64,000 nt of DNA, taken from assembly GCF_004376845.1 (NCBI RefSeq), contig NZ_SNUW01000009.1, positions 116,810 through 180,809 on the forward strand, written 5' to 3'. This DNA comes from Psychromonas algarum. GTDB lineage: Bacteria > Pseudomonadota > Gammaproteobacteria > Enterobacterales > Psychromonadaceae. The position numbers and the translations under genes were made by a program. Numbering within the stretch: position 1 is the first letter of the stretch; each line of letters starts with the position of its first letter. This document shows positions 48,142 to 58,885 of this stretch, piece by piece. Below the pieces are notes generated by a model, which worked only from the letters and a program-made list of their open reading frames with translations, was not told where the DNA came from and made no database searches.

Positions 48142-49008
48142 TTATAATAAATAAGTTAAAAAGAACCCTACGAAGATAACACCACCAACATAATTATTAT
48201 CTAAAAAAGCTTTGAAACAAGCCTCTTTATTACGTTCTTTTATTTGGTTTTGTTGCAGTAGAAACAATATGCCAGCAAGGGTCAAACTGACATAATAAAT
48301 CCAGTTTAAACTCTCAAATAACCCCACTAGTATTAATATAAATAAAGTTACTAGCTGTAATGTCCCAATAATCAATTTGTCGTATGTTCCAAATAATATC
48401 GCCGTAGATTTAATACCAATTTTTAAATCATCTTCTTTATCGACCATGGCATACATAGTGTCATAGGCAATAGTCCAGGTAATATTCGCGATAAATAATA
48501 ACCAAATTGTTGTCGACAACATATTCGCTTGTGCGGCATAAGCCATGGGAATTGACCAACTAAATGCAATACCTAAAACAAACTGTGGTAAATGTGTAAA
48601 ACGTTTCATAAACGGATACATAAAAGCAAGTATTAAACCTACGACAGAAAGTTGAATTGTGAATGTATTTTGGGTGAGTACTAACGCAAAAGAGCAGGCA
48701 GCTAAAATTAAAAATAAATAAATAGCTTCTTTACTGGTCGCTCGACCTGATGGTAAAGGACGATTTTTTGTGCGAGAGACAAAACCATCCACTTTCCTAT
48801 CGGCAAAATCATTAATGACGCAACCTGCGCTACGCATTAGAAAAACGCCTAAGCAAAAAACAATTAATACACTGAAGTCAGGAAAGCCTTGAGCTGCAAT
48901 CCATAACGCCCATAAAGTAGGCCATAGTAATAAAAGGGTGCCAATAGGCTTATCGACACGCATTAATTGCAATAAAGCTTGGCGTTTAGAGTGAGTGAAA
49001 TAAACCAT
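48142..49008 (-). CDS. ubiA: 4-hydroxybenzoate octaprenyltransferase
   Basis: Adds the polyprenyl tail to 4-hydroxybenzoate in ubiquinone synthesis, in the inner membrane. The 288-residue product (E. coli 290) has about eight or nine membrane segments and the two Asp-rich motifs NDFADRKVD (about residues 66-74) and DKEDDLKIG (about 190-198), which bind the magnesium and prenyl diphosphate. The start overlaps the ubiC stop by 1 nt. Confidence 0.96.
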   Translation of the reverse strand: MVYFTHSKRQALLQLMRVDKPIGTLLLLWPTLWALWIAAQGFPDFSVLIVFCLGVFLMRSAGCVINDFADRKVDGFVSRTKNRPLPSGRATSKEAIYLFLILAACSFALVLTQNTFTIQLSVVGLILAFMYPFMKRFTHLPQFVLGIAFSWSIPMAYAAQANMLSTTIWLLFIANITWTIAYDTMYAMVDKEDDLKIGIKSTAILFGTYDKLIIGTLQLVTLFILILVGLFESLNWIYYVSLTLAGILFLLQQNQIKERNKEACFKAFLDNNYVGGVIFVGFFLTYLL

Positions 49009-49565
49009 TATTTATAAATTCCAGATGCAGGTAAAAATACTTCACTGACTAATAGTGGTTTATTCTCAATATAGAAAACAGAGCGTCTTGCCCATAAAGA
49101 ATGTTGGCATGTTTGCTGTAATGACTCACTAAATGCGTGTATTTCTGAGCCTATATTAAACTCTGCAATTTCAATTTTACTACGCTGTAAAGTTGCATTC
49201 TTAAATAACACTCTACCTAGAGATTCAGAACCCAAATTAGCTAATTTTTCTTGTGCATCGGACAGCGTACTGTAAGGGATTTCAGTTTGTGCAAACACAT
49301 GGGCAACGCCATCACAATATAGAAGGACTTCTCGTACGAGTACTTTTTCAGGATATGGAAAGTATGGAGAAAGTGTTGATTCAGTTGAGTTGGTATTAAG
49401 TTGTTGTTTGACTTGAACATTGAATTCTTGGCATTGGCCTTCAAGTTTATTAGTTAACGAGGAGTCATCTAATAACCAAGATAGTACTTGTTGAGTGCAA
49501 TGTTGAGTAGAAATGTTTGCTTGCCATTGAGTTGATGCTGCAATGTTAAGTAGTTGATTAAACAT
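49008..49565 (-). CDS. ubiC: Chorismate pyruvate-lyase
   Basis: Splits chorismate to 4-hydroxybenzoate and pyruvate, the first committed step of ubiquinone synthesis. The 185-residue product is longer than the E. coli enzyme (165) by an N-terminal part. It has the motifs [20 protein letters not shown] (about residues 77-96) and [20 protein letters not shown], plus [20 protein letters not shown] near the C-terminus, which hold the conserved Arg and Glu of the active site. It overlaps ubiA by 1 nt, the usual ubiCA operon. Confidence 0.9.
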   Translation of the reverse strand: MFNQLLNIAASTQWQANISTQHCTQQVLSWLLDDSSLTNKLEGQCQEFNVQVKQQLNTNSTESTLSPYFPYPEKVLVREVLLYCDGVAHVFAQTEIPYSTLSDAQEKLANLGSESLGRVLFKNATLQRSKIEIAEFNIGSEIHAFSESLQQTCQHSLWARRSVFYIENKPLLVSEVFLPASGIYK

Positions 49566-49699
49566 ACAAACCTTTGATTAAAAATGAAGTAACTCTTCGC
49601 TATCCAATAAGCGCGATCATGTGGAATTTATTTTACACTATTTTTATTGCTTAACCTTGCTCTGAGTGTCACTTCATTTAATACTTTTGTTGTTACCCA

Positions 49700-50536
49700 T
49701 TAAAGTCTTAATTTATTACAAACGGTTGCTAAAATGAGGCCTGCTAATAAACCTACTAAATGAGCATAATTAGCTACATTTGCTGGTAATAAATCAACAA
49801 ACCCTAATGCTAACCAACCTAATAGAAAAATAAACATGCTGTTTGGTAATTGCACATGACTTTGTTTGTTGAGTGATCCATATAACCAACAATATCCAAC
49901 TAAGCCATAAACGGCACCACTTAATCCTCCAAAATAGGGGCCTACCAAAAAGAATTGTGCAAGATTAGATGCGATAGCTGAAAAAACAAATAATAGTAAT
50001 AAACGCTGTTTACCTTGGTGAGTTTCAACCAGTCCAGCTAATTGCCACCACCACAATAAATTGAAAACAATGTGTAATAGGCTGAAGTGTAAAAACGCAG
50101 GTGTAATAAAACGCCAGCTTTGTAAATAATCAAAAGGCTGATGCGTAAAAAAAGAAAAAATAGAATGCATAGGTTCAAATAAACCTAATGCAATCATTGC
50201 GTAGATTACAAAACAAGTAATGAAGACACTGTGTGTAATTATGCCACCGTGTTGTTTGAAGTTAGATAATAGATTTGCATTTGCATCAGCAAGTTCTGAA
50301 GAATTTTCTTCAATATGGCCTGATTGCCAACTGGCTGAAAGGTATTTTTTTTGGTTGGGGTTTTCTAAAAATTCACTTAACTCCTGCTCTGCTTGTGCAA
50401 GTTGTGAATCGTTTTTAATGATTATTTGATGGTGAAATTCGCTTCTCTCAATGCTGTTGATAATTTTCTTGCTACTTAAATAATCAGAAAATGCTTGAGC
50501 TATACGTAAATTTTCAAAGCGATACAATACCGTCAT
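49700..50536 (-). CDS. glpG: Rhomboid intramembrane serine protease GlpG
   Basis: Cuts transmembrane proteins within the inner membrane. The 278-residue product (E. coli 276) has an N-terminal cytoplasmic domain (to about residue 95) and six membrane segments. The catalytic Ser206 is in GGLSGAVYG and His259 in ANYAHLVGLL. His150 and Asn159 in HFSLLHIVFN support the oxyanion site. In E. coli it lies in the glp operon; here it stands alone after ubiCA. Confidence 0.95.
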   Translation of the reverse strand: MTVLYRFENLRIAQAFSDYLSSKKIINSIERSEFHHQIIIKNDSQLAQAEQELSEFLENPNQKKYLSASWQSGHIEENSSELADANANLLSNFKQHGGIITHSVFITCFVIYAMIALGLFEPMHSIFSFFTHQPFDYLQSWRFITPAFLHFSLLHIVFNLLWWWQLAGLVETHQGKQRLLLLFVFSAIASNLAQFFLVGPYFGGLSGAVYGLVGYCWLYGSLNKQSHVQLPNSMFIFLLGWLALGFVDLLPANVANYAHLVGLLAGLILATVCNKLRL

Positions 50537-50691
50537 AATTCTTCCTCTAAAATTTAAGCTGTTAGCATAGCTGATATGCAGTGGTGAATCGAATAAAATA
50601 AATGGCGAATATATCGGGTTATGACTTTTTGTTGATTTAATTTAAGAAGGTACTAAATTTAAGATCCCACTTAATAAAAAAGGAAAGTTAC

Positions 50692-50997
50692 ATGATGTAT
50701 AAATTGCCCCGTCGTTTGATCTTAATAGCCTCATTATTTTTATTACCTATGAGTGTGCAACCTTTATTAGCCGCTGAAGTTAAAAGTGTAGTTATGCCTG
50801 GTATTGAAAAAATTAATATCAATATGGCGACAGTAGATCAACTGTCTTTAATAAAAGGGCTTGGTAGTAAAAAAGCACAGGCTATTATTGATTATCGCAC
50901 TGAAAATGGAAAATTTTCAGACTTAAAAGAGTTAATGGAAGTTAAGGGTATTGGAGAGAGTACACTACAAAAAATCACACCTTATTTGACACTGTAA
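50692..50997 (+). CDS. Secreted ComEA-like helix-hairpin-helix protein
   Basis: Small DNA-binding-type exported protein. The 101-residue product has a signal peptide (LILIASLFLLPMSVQPLLAA). It is followed by a short linker and two helix-hairpin-helix units, INMATVDQLSLIKGLGSKKA and FSDLKELMEVKGIGESTLQK. This matches the stand-alone ComEA-type proteins of gammaproteobacteria (E. coli YbaV and the vibrio competence ComEA). Whether it takes part in DNA uptake cannot be told here, as no other competence gene is near. A second ATG three bases later (50695) is an equal start. Confidence 0.9.
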   Translation: MMYKLPRRLILIASLFLLPMSVQPLLAAEVKSVVMPGIEKININMATVDQLSLIKGLGSKKAQAIIDYRTENGKFSDLKELMEVKGIGESTLQKITPYLTL

Positions 50998-51043
50998 AGT
51001 GCTTAATATCATAAGTGAAAATCATAAAGTATTACTCTATTAG

Positions 51044-51085
51044 TTTTCAATATAATGTTCTTGTAAATAGTCATTATATTGAAAA
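51044..51085. repeat. Perfect 14-bp inverted repeat between the ComEA-like gene and galE
   Basis: TTTTCAATATAATG (51044-51057) and CATTATATTGAAAA (51072-51085) around a 14-nt loop. No T tract follows, so it is not a standard terminator. It lies about 60 nt before the galE start. Confidence 0.8.
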
Positions 51086-51143
51086 TTAAACTATAAAAGC
51101 TTATGCTGTTCCCTCTTTTTTAAAATATAAATTACGGTGAAAT

Positions 51144-52157
51144 ATGACAATTTTAGTGACTGGTGGTGCAGGTTATATTGGTTCTCATACGGTTGTGGAA
51201 CTATTACAATCTGGGCAACAAGTTATTGTTATAGATAACTTATGTAATTCTTCAAAGACCTCTTTAAAGCGCGTTAAACAAATCACTGGCCAAGATCCTA
51301 TTTTTTATCAGGGTGATATTTTGGATAAGGCCTTTTTAGATACTATTTTTGCTAAACATGACATTGAATCGGTGATTCACTTTGCTGGTTTAAAAGCGGT
51401 TGGTGAATCTGTTGCAAAACCTATTTCATATTATCAAACTAATGTTCAAGGAACACTAACGCTATTAGATGCAATGAAAGATGCTCAGGTATTTAAATTA
51501 GTGTTTAGCTCTTCTGCTACAGTCTATGGTGATCCAGCTTCTTTACCTATTCGTGAAAATTTCTCTGTTGGCGGTACAACTAACCCTTACGGGACATCTA
51601 AACTAATGGTTGAAATGGTACTTGCTGATGTTGCTAAATCAGACCCGCGTTGGTCTTTTGTTATTCTGCGTTACTTTAATCCTGTAGGCGCACACCTTTC
51701 AGGTTTGATAGGTGAAGATCCTAATGGTATTCCGAATAATTTATTACCTTATATTTCGCAAGTTGGTGTAGGCAAACTTAAAGCCTTGGCTGTATTTGGA
51801 GATGATTATGATACACCTGATGGAACAGGGGTTCGTGATTATATCCATGTTGTTGATTTAGCATTAGGGCATCTAAAAGCGTTAAAACGAATGCAAGATG
51901 CGACTGGTATATTCATTTATAACTTAGGCACTGGGAATGGTTATTCTGTGTTAGATATGGTCAAAGCATTTGAAGTGGCTAGCGGTAAACAAATTCCGTA
52001 TAAGGTATCCCCTCGACGTGAAGGTGATATTGCAGCTTGTTATGCAGCACCTGAAAAAGCATTAACTGAGTTGGATTGGAAAGCCGAGAGAGGCTTAGAT
52101 GAAATGATGCAAGATACGTGGCGTTGGCAGTCTAATAACCCTAATGGTTATAAATAA
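51144..52157 (+). CDS. galE: UDP-glucose 4-epimerase
   Basis: Interconverts UDP-glucose and UDP-galactose with bound NAD. The 337-residue product (E. coli 338) begins [20 protein letters not shown] with the NAD-binding GxxGxxG. It has SSSATVYG at about residues 122-129 and the catalytic YxxxK in NPYGTSKLM (about residues 147-155). It stands without other gal genes, so a role in surface polysaccharide or LPS sugar supply is as likely as galactose use. Confidence 0.96.
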   Translation: MTILVTGGAGYIGSHTVVELLQSGQQVIVIDNLCNSSKTSLKRVKQITGQDPIFYQGDILDKAFLDTIFAKHDIESVIHFAGLKAVGESVAKPISYYQTNVQGTLTLLDAMKDAQVFKLVFSSSATVYGDPASLPIRENFSVGGTTNPYGTSKLMVEMVLADVAKSDPRWSFVILRYFNPVGAHLSGLIGEDPNGIPNNLLPYISQVGVGKLKALAVFGDDYDTPDGTGVRDYIHVVDLALGHLKALKRMQDATGIFIYNLGTGNGYSVLDMVKAFEVASGKQIPYKVSPRREGDIAACYAAPEKALTELDWKAERGLDEMMQDTWRWQSNNPNGYK

Positions 52158-52231
52158 ACAATTATATTGGGCGTAAACTACTTTGTTTATTGTATTGGCA
52201 GGATGAATCCTGCTTCCCAATGGTTGCTTGC

Positions 52232-52395
52232 TTTGTATCGGTAGAGTGAGTGCTGTATTTGGGGCGTAGTTTTTAAGTTACCTTATTTTTTGGGTTGGTA
52301 AAATTGATTAATCTTACGCCGCAATAGTTATTTTTTGTATCGGTAGGGTGAGTGCTGTATTTGGGGCGTAGCTTTTAAGCTACCTTTATTTTTTG
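52232..52395. repeat. Imperfect direct repeat pair downstream of galE
   Basis: Two copies of about 61 bp, 52232-52292 and 52334-52395, spaced 102 bp. Each begins TTTGTATCGGTAG, continues GTGAGTGCTGTATTTGGGGC and ends in a hairpin with a T tract. The hairpin is GTAGCTT/AAGCTAC in copy 2 and GTAGTTT/AAGTTAC in copy 1; the changes keep pairing through wobbles. The gap 52158-52429 also has a small hairpin GCAGGAT/ATCCTGC (52197-52212) right after galE. It may be a genome-specific repeat that also ends transcription. Confidence 0.8.
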
Positions 52396-52429
52396 AGGGG
52401 GGAAGATTAATTCTAGGCCCTGATAATCA

Positions 52430-52672
52430 TCATCTTGTTCCCTTTTTGATCACGTATCGATAAGGGATTTTTTCTATCTGAGTTTCAATTAATTCATGAT
52501 CCATAAAACGACAAAAGCTAGGAATGTCACGTGTAGTCGCTGGATCATCTGCAATAATTTCTAATAAATCACCTGCTTGTAATTTACGAACTGCTTTCCT
52601 GATAACCATAACAGGTTCAGGGCAGCGTAAACCAAGTGCGTCAAGTTGTTGAATTTCTAAATTACTTTTCAT
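52430..52672 (-). CDS. tusA: Sulfur carrier protein TusA
   Basis: Passes sulfur from IscS to the TusBCD relay for 2-thiouridine in tRNA. The 80-residue product (E. coli 81) starts at the ATG 52672 ([20 protein letters not shown]) and has the sulfur-binding Cys in LRCPEPVM, then [24 protein letters not shown] four codons upstream was not used. It is followed on the plus strand side by the repeat region. Confidence 0.93.
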   Translation of the reverse strand: MKSNLEIQQLDALGLRCPEPVMVIRKAVRKLQAGDLLEIIADDPATTRDIPSFCRFMDHELIETQIEKIPYRYVIKKGTR

Positions 52673-52746
52673 TACAGATACCAAATATTTTAAATAATAC
52701 CATGATGTTTGTTAAAAGGCTGAAGTTGTGTTGTGCGAATAAAATA

Positions 52747-52787
52747 AAAAAACTCCCTTAGCACAATCGCTCATAAGGGAGTTTTTT
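52747..52787. terminator. Terminator between ppc and tusA
   Basis: AAAACTCCCTTA (52749-52760) pairs with TAAGGGAGTTTT (52774-52785) around a 13-nt loop, with A residues before and T residues after. It can end ppc on the minus strand and works symmetrically. Confidence 0.85.
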
Positions 52788-52832
52788 ATTACCTAAAGTT
52801 AATTTAGGCATGAGTTTGTTAATAAATCTCTA

Positions 52833-55463
52833 TTAACCAGTATTACGTAGACCTGCAGCAATACCTGCAATGGTTACCATTAACGCTTGATCAATATCAG
52901 GATTATTTTCACATGAACGAGAACGTGATAATAATTCTGCTTGTAACATGTTTAATGGATCAACATAAGGGTTACGTAATGTAATTGATTCTTTGATCCA
53001 AGGTTGTTCTTGCATTAACTGATGATCTGGAATTGTTTCTAATACCGTATCACGTGTTAATTTAAGGTTGTCACGTAGGCGTTCACCTAACGGCCATAAT
53101 TCTTTTGGTACTAGGCGCTCTTCGTAGAATTTAGTTAATTCTTCATCAGCTTTCATGAATACCATTTCAAACATTTCTAGGCGAGTATGGAAGAAAGGCC
53201 AGTTCACATACATTTCTTGTAATAGCTCTTTTTTACCTTCATCTAACAATGTTTTTAATGATGTTCCTGCACCTAACCATGCTGGCAACATTAAGCGATT
53301 TTGACTCCATGCAAAAATCCAAGGAATTGCACGTAAGCTTTCAACACCACCATTAGGTTTACGTTTAGCTGGGCGACTACCTAAAGCTAATTTACCTAGC
53401 TCTAATTCAGGTGTCACGCTACGGAAATACGGAACAAAATCTGGTTCTTCTTGTATAAAGTGACGGTATTCCTGACAAGATTGATCTGCAAATTGATCCA
53501 TCAAATCACGCCATTCTTGTTTTGGTGCTGGTGGCGGTAAGATATTAGCTTCTAATATAGCTGCTGTATAAAGATTTAAGCTTTGCACTGCTACTTTTGG
53601 TAAACCAAATTTAAAGCGGATCATTTCACCTTGTTCTGTTACACGTAATCCACCTTTCAGTGAACCTGGAGGCTGTGATAATAAAGCTTGTTGTGCTGGA
53701 GCACCACCACGACCAATTGTGCCGCCTCGGCCGTGGAATAAAACTAACTGAATATCGTTTTCTTCACTGATTTTAATTAATGCTTCTTGTGATGTGTATT
53801 GTGCCCAGTTTGCAGCCATTACACCTGCATCTTTTGCTGAATCAGAATAACCAATCATCACATGTTGTTCACCGTTAATGTAACCACGGTACCAATCAAC
53901 AGCATATAAACGTTGCATAACATCTGCTGCATTATTTAAGTCGTCTAGTGTTTCAAATAGTGGTGCAACAGGGATACGGAATGGGCAGCCAACTTCTTTT
54001 AATAAAAGTTGTACAGCGAGTACATCTGATGCTTGACGAGCCATTGATATAATATAAATACCTAATGCTTGAGGGTCGGTTGCTGCAACAACTTTACAAG
54101 TATCTAATACTTCTTGAACTTCTGCTGAAGGCGCCCAATTTGTTGGAATAAGCGGACGTTTGCTGTTTAATTCTTGTAATAAGAAAGCTTGTTTATCTTC
54201 TTCATTCCAAGCGTTGTAATCGCCAATACCTAAATAACGTGTCAGTTCTGATAATGTATCACCATGGCGTTCACCATCTTGACGAATATCTAATTTAACT
54301 AGGTTCACACCAAAACAATTTACTCGACGTAATATGTCTAATAATAAACCGTTAGCAATTGATTTCATGCCCATTTTTGTGAGTGACTGGTAACATAACT
54401 CTAATGGTTCTCTAAGTTGTTGCGTTGTTGTAATGATATCTTTTGCATTACTGTCGTGCCCTTGTATTGTTGCACTTAACGCAGTTAATGTTTCTTTTAA
54501 CTCTGTACGAAGTTTACGTAAAATTAGACGGTATGGCTCATCAACATCGTCACCAACAATCGCACGTAAAACAGGATCACAGTTATCCATTGATAACTCT
54601 TCAGTTAGCTGTTTTATATCTTCTAGATATAAGCTAACAGCAACCCAACGACTTGTTGTTAATACTTCTTTAGTTACTTTTGCTGTTACAAATGGGTTAC
54701 CATCTCGGTCTCCACCCATCCACGATGTAAATTTAATTGGTGAAGCGTCGATTGGTAATGAAATACCTAAACCATCTTCTAATGTTTTGTCTAATTCACG
54801 TAGATATTGAGGAACGGCTTCCCATAAACTGTTTTCAATAACAGCAAATCCCCATTTGGCTTCATCAACAGGAGTAGGGCGATTTTTGCGAATATCATTT
54901 GTGTGCCAAGCTTGAGTAATTAATTGTTCAAGGCGTAATAAAATTTGGTCACGTTCTTTATCTGCAATTTCAGTTAATTCTAAATAACTTAAACATTTAT
55001 TGATTGCAGTATGTTTATGGATAAGAGTACGACGTGTTATTTCAGTTGGATGTGCAGTCAGCACCATATCCATTTTTAACTCTGAAATTGCTTTTTTCAT
55101 CTCGTCTTCTGACACATTAGCATTCTTTAATTTTGCAATTAATTGAGCCATAGGTTCAGGCGTACAAACACCGCTATCACAATGACGAGAAATGCCATGG
55201 AATTGTTCTGCAATATTTGCAAGATTTAGGAAGTGTGTAAAAGCACGTGCAACAGGTAATAATTCATTGTCACTTAAGTTTGATAAAATTTCAATTAAGC
55301 GTTCTCCATCTTCGCTATTACCTGCGCGAGATGATTTAGAAAGTTGGCGAATAGTTTCAATTTTTTCAAGGAAGGATTCACCTAGGTGGTCGCTAATACT
55401 CTTGCCGAGTAGCTGCCCTAATAAACTCACATTACCGCGTAGGTTTGCATATTGTTCTGTCAT
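52833..55463 (-). CDS. ppc: Phosphoenolpyruvate carboxylase
   Basis: Makes oxaloacetate from PEP and bicarbonate to refill the TCA cycle. The 876-residue product (E. coli 883) has the catalytic His in [13 protein letters not shown] (about residues 134-146), [10 protein letters not shown] near 250, the mobile glycine loop [14 protein letters not shown] near 580, and the end GLRNTG typical of the enzyme. The signal for aspartate inhibition (Lys/Arg cluster) was not traced in detail. Confidence 0.97.
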   Translation of the reverse strand: MTEQYANLRGNVSLLGQLLGKSISDHLGESFLEKIETIRQLSKSSRAGNSEDGERLIEILSNLSDNELLPVARAFTHFLNLANIAEQFHGISRHCDSGVCTPEPMAQLIAKLKNANVSEDEMKKAISELKMDMVLTAHPTEITRRTLIHKHTAINKCLSYLELTEIADKERDQILLRLEQLITQAWHTNDIRKNRPTPVDEAKWGFAVIENSLWEAVPQYLRELDKTLEDGLGISLPIDASPIKFTSWMGGDRDGNPFVTAKVTKEVLTTSRWVAVSLYLEDIKQLTEELSMDNCDPVLRAIVGDDVDEPYRLILRKLRTELKETLTALSATIQGHDSNAKDIITTTQQLREPLELCYQSLTKMGMKSIANGLLLDILRRVNCFGVNLVKLDIRQDGERHGDTLSELTRYLGIGDYNAWNEEDKQAFLLQELNSKRPLIPTNWAPSAEVQEVLDTCKVVAATDPQALGIYIISMARQASDVLAVQLLLKEVGCPFRIPVAPLFETLDDLNNAADVMQRLYAVDWYRGYINGEQHVMIGYSDSAKDAGVMAANWAQYTSQEALIKISEENDIQLVLFHGRGGTIGRGGAPAQQALLSQPPGSLKGGLRVTEQGEMIRFKFGLPKVAVQSLNLYTAAILEANILPPPAPKQEWRDLMDQFADQSCQEYRHFIQEEPDFVPYFRSVTPELELGKLALGSRPAKRKPNGGVESLRAIPWIFAWSQNRLMLPAWLGAGTSLKTLLDEGKKELLQEMYVNWPFFHTRLEMFEMVFMKADEELTKFYEERLVPKELWPLGERLRDNLKLTRDTVLETIPDHQLMQEQPWIKESITLRNPYVDPLNMLQAELLSRSRSCENNPDIDQALMVTIAGIAAGLRNTG

Positions 55464-55625
55464 TATTCTTCCTTATTCGTGTAATAAAATTACATTTTTC
55501 TTTTTCGAGCTAAATAAAATACCACAATAAAGAGGCTAGTCAATGTGATGTATTTTATATTCGGCTAATTTATCTGCTAATATTTATGAACCTGTAATTT
55601 TATTACATAAATATCAATTTTTTAT

Positions 55626-56771
55626 TTATATACAATAGCGATGAATTAATTTTTCAATCACTGCTTTTGTTGGTTTTACAAATGAAAGATCTAAATATTC
55701 ATTAGGTTGATGTGCTTGCTCGATATGACCAGGACCTAAAACAATCGTATCGCAGCCTAATGCTTGAATAAAAGGCGCTTCAGTACAATAGTTTGCACTG
55801 GTTGCTGTATTACCGGTATAAATTTCAGCATGTTCGATCAAATCTGAATGTAATGGGCATTGATACGATGGGATCGGCTCATGTAGATGGAAAATCTCTA
55901 TGCAGTTCGGATGGCGTTTTTCTACTTCTGATAACGCTTGTTTTACGGTAATAAATAATTCATTCGTTGTTACGCCTGGAATAGGGCGCATATCAATATG
56001 TAACTCACAACACCCACAAATACGATTTGGGCTATCTCCGCCAGTAATTGCACCAAAATTAAGCGTAGGGTAAGGAACTTCAAAATGTGGGTTGTTATAT
56101 TTATCTTTAAATGTTTTTTGTACCTTTTTCAGCTCTGATAGCACTATATGCATGACTTCAATTGCATTTAATCCTTTAGCTGGATCTGAGCTATGGCCAC
56201 TTTTACCGGTAATACGAATGCCTTCGGACATATGCCCTTTATGCATAGTAACGGGAACCATACCTGTTGGTTCACCAATGACAGCATAATCTGGTCTAAA
56301 ATGTTGTTGCTCTGAAATCTGTTGTGCACCAGACATTGTTGTTTCTTCGTCTGCTGTCGCTAATATACGTAATGGTTTAGTAAATTGTTTTTTATCTATT
56401 GTTTTTAATACCTCAATAACAAAAGCAAAAAAACCTTTCATATCGATAGTACCTAGGCCATATAGTCGATTATCTTTTTCTACTACTTTAAAAGGGTCCG
56501 TTTGCCATTGTCCTTCATCATAAGGAACCGTATCGGTATGACCTGCTAATAATAATCCACCTTCACCTTCACCTAACGTTGCAACTAAGTTAAATTTACC
56601 CGGTGCAGCTTTTACTTCACTAATTTCTGTTGTAAAACCAAGCTCAGATAACCATTCAGCCAATTGATTAATGACAGCTATATTGCTTTGATCCCATGCG
56701 CTATCAGTAGAGCTGATAGAAGGTAGTTTAATAAGATCTTTGTATAAGTCGATAAATGCGGGTAATGACAT
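55626..56771 (-). CDS. argE: Acetylornithine deacetylase
   Basis: Removes the acetyl group from N-acetylornithine to give ornithine. The 381-residue product (E. coli 383) belongs to the M20 family. It has the metal ligands in [12 protein letters not shown] (His and Asp, about residues 76-87), the general base Glu in [12 protein letters not shown] (about 139-150), [15 protein letters not shown], the dimerisation domain, and the last ligand His in [14 protein letters not shown] near residue 352. It is divergent from argC with the ARG boxes between them. Confidence 0.96.
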   Translation of the reverse strand: MSLPAFIDLYKDLIKLPSISSTDSAWDQSNIAVINQLAEWLSELGFTTEISEVKAAPGKFNLVATLGEGEGGLLLAGHTDTVPYDEGQWQTDPFKVVEKDNRLYGLGTIDMKGFFAFVIEVLKTIDKKQFTKPLRILATADEETTMSGAQQISEQQHFRPDYAVIGEPTGMVPVTMHKGHMSEGIRITGKSGHSSDPAKGLNAIEVMHIVLSELKKVQKTFKDKYNNPHFEVPYPTLNFGAITGGDSPNRICGCCELHIDMRPIPGVTTNELFITVKQALSEVEKRHPNCIEIFHLHEPIPSYQCPLHSDLIEHAEIYTGNTATSANYCTEAPFIQALGCDTIVLGPGHIEQAHQPNEYLDLSFVKPTKAVIEKLIHRYCI

Positions 56772-56902
56772 ATTATTCCTTTCAATTAAGCTCAGAGTGA
56801 AGCTTTAAAAGATATCATAGATTAATTCAACAACAATAAATTTTCAGTTAAGCTGAGTTTAATTCAATGTATTTAATATTAACTTACTTATTATCTTTTT
56901 TA

Positions 56903-56941
56903 AATGTATATTTATTCATTATTATTGAATAAATAGTCACT
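56903..56941. promoter_or_regulatory. Two ArgR operator sites (ARG boxes)
   Basis: AATGTATATTTATTCATT (56903-56920) and ATTGAATAAATAGTCACT (56924-56941) each fit the 18-bp ARG box with one main mismatch. They are separated by 3 bp, the spacing of E. coli operators. They lie in the 271-bp gap between argE and argC, so ArgR with arginine could repress both. TATAAT at 56982-56987 is a likely -10 for argC. Confidence 0.85.
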
Positions 56942-57042
56942 TTGATTTAGAGTATTGCTTTCTATAAAGCAACTCTCTCTTTATAATGTTGCTTTACATT
57001 ATATATAACTCATAAGACAGTGATGAAACAGGAATTATCTCT

Positions 57043-58053
57043 ATGTTAAAAGCAATTGTGGTGGGAGCTAGTGGCTATACTGGTGCAGAATTAGCTCAAT
57101 TTTTAACTCGTCATCCAAATATCGAATTATCAGGATTATATGTTTCAGAAGGTAGTTTAGATAAAGGCAAAAAGATCTCTGATCTATATGGAAATTTACG
57201 TGGGCAGGTTGATTTACCACTACAGCCATTAGGTAATAGTGGGATTAAAGCTGCCTGTGAAAATATTGATATTGTTATTTTAGCGACTGCACATGAAGTT
57301 AGTCATAATTTAGCGCCATTATTTTTAGCTGAAAATACCGTTGTTTTTGATCTATCTGGCGCTTTCCGTGTTAAATCTGCTGGTTTTTATGAAAAATATT
57401 ATGGTTTCACGCATCAATACCCTGAATTATTAGAAAAAGCCGTTTATGGTTTAGCGGAATGGAATGCTGAATTAGTTAAAACAACGGATTTAATTGCTGT
57501 TCCTGGATGTTATACAACTGCTTCTTTAACTGCATTAAAACCATTATTTGATGCAGGTTTAATCAAACAAGGTATTAAACCAACTATTAATGCAACCAGC
57601 GGTGTAAGTGGAGCAGGTCGTAAAGCTAGTGTCGTGAGTAGTTTTTGCGAAGTGAGTTTACAACCTTATGGCGTATTTACTCATCGTCATAAACCTGAAA
57701 TTGATCAGCATTTAGGAACAGAGGTTGTTTTTACGCCACATTTAGGTAATTTCAAACGTGGTATTTTAGCAAGTATTAACGTTGTGTTAAAAGAAGGTGC
57801 TACTGCAGAGCAAGTTAATCAAGCTTATCAAATTGCTTATGCTGATAAACCCATCGTACGTTTAATGGATGGTACATTACCTGCCCTTAAAAATGTGGTT
57901 GGTACACCATTTTGTGATTTAGGCTGGGCTGTTGATGGCCAAGATTTAGTTGTATTCAGTGCTATTGATAACCTATTAAAAGGTGCATCATCTCAAGCTA
58001 TGCAATGTATCAACTTGCGTTTTGGTTTTGATCTCACTACTTCTATTTTATAA
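57043..58053 (+). CDS. argC: N-acetyl-gamma-glutamyl-phosphate reductase
   Basis: NADPH-dependent third step of the arginine pathway. The 336-residue product (E. coli 334) has the dinucleotide motif [12 protein letters not shown] (about residues 6-17), the catalytic Cys in VPGCYTTAS (about residues 153-161), and the His in [13 protein letters not shown]. It opens the operon argC-argB-argF-argG-argHA. Confidence 0.97.
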   Translation: MLKAIVVGASGYTGAELAQFLTRHPNIELSGLYVSEGSLDKGKKISDLYGNLRGQVDLPLQPLGNSGIKAACENIDIVILATAHEVSHNLAPLFLAENTVVFDLSGAFRVKSAGFYEKYYGFTHQYPELLEKAVYGLAEWNAELVKTTDLIAVPGCYTTASLTALKPLFDAGLIKQGIKPTINATSGVSGAGRKASVVSSFCEVSLQPYGVFTHRHKPEIDQHLGTEVVFTPHLGNFKRGILASINVVLKEGATAEQVNQAYQIAYADKPIVRLMDGTLPALKNVVGTPFCDLGWAVDGQDLVVFSAIDNLLKGASSQAMQCINLRFGFDLTTSIL

Positions 58054-58065
58054 GACGAGTTTTTA

Positions 58066-58851
58066 ATGACACAAGTACAACAAAAACCATTATTGATTAA
58101 ATTAGGTGGCGCGGTTTTAGAAAATAACCAAGCACTTACTAATTTGTTTTCTGCATTAACTGAATATTTAGCAACGCAGCAACGTCCATTGTTATTAGTA
58201 CATGGTGGAGGAGTTATCGTAGAAGATATTCTGAATAAAATGAACATTAAAAGCGAGAAGAAAAATGGTCTACGTATTACGCCATTTGATCAAATACCTT
58301 ATGTTGCTGGTGCATTGGCAGGAACATCTAACAAATTATTAATGGCAAAAGCGTTACAAGCAGGCTTATCTGCTGTGGGGTTATCATTAGCGGATGGTTT
58401 TAGTTGTTCAGTTAAACAAATGGATCCTGAATTAGGTGCTGTTGGTATCTGTAGTCCTAACAACCCTACTTTAATTAATACATTGCTTACGGGTAACTTT
58501 TTGCCAGTCATTTCTTCAATTGCAATTGGAGAAGATGGTAACCTATATAATGTTAATGCAGATCAAGCCGCGATTGCTATTTGTGAATTGATAGGTGCTG
58601 AGTTAGTCTTCTTATCTGATGTTGATGGCGTATGGGATGCACAGAAACAAGTTATTCCTGAGTTAAATACCCAGCTAGCTGATACACTTATTGCAGAAAA
58701 TGTTATTCAAGATGGTATGGAAGTCAAAGTGAAAGCTGCATTACAAGCTGCTGATGAACTTGGATATGTTATGTTAGCAAGTTGGAAAAACCCAGATAAT
58801 TTAGTGTCATTGCTAGCAGGTGAAGCAGTGGGAACAAAAGTAGTTAAATAG
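58066..58851 (+). CDS. argB: Acetylglutamate kinase
   Basis: Phosphorylates N-acetylglutamate. The 261-residue product (E. coli 258) has the ATP loop [12 protein letters not shown] and the glycine-rich [14 protein letters not shown], and in the C-terminal part [20 protein letters not shown] and DVDGVW. The short N-terminus fits the arginine-insensitive form, in which feedback acts on the synthase. It lies 12 nt after argC. Confidence 0.96.
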   Translation: MTQVQQKPLLIKLGGAVLENNQALTNLFSALTEYLATQQRPLLLVHGGGVIVEDILNKMNIKSEKKNGLRITPFDQIPYVAGALAGTSNKLLMAKALQAGLSAVGLSLADGFSCSVKQMDPELGAVGICSPNNPTLINTLLTGNFLPVISSIAIGEDGNLYNVNADQAAIAICELIGAELVFLSDVDGVWDAQKQVIPELNTQLADTLIAENVIQDGMEVKVKAALQAADELGYVMLASWKNPDNLVSLLAGEAVGTKVVK

Positions 58852-58885
58852 TTTTAACGAAGAAGTAATTAAGTAGAGAGTCGTA

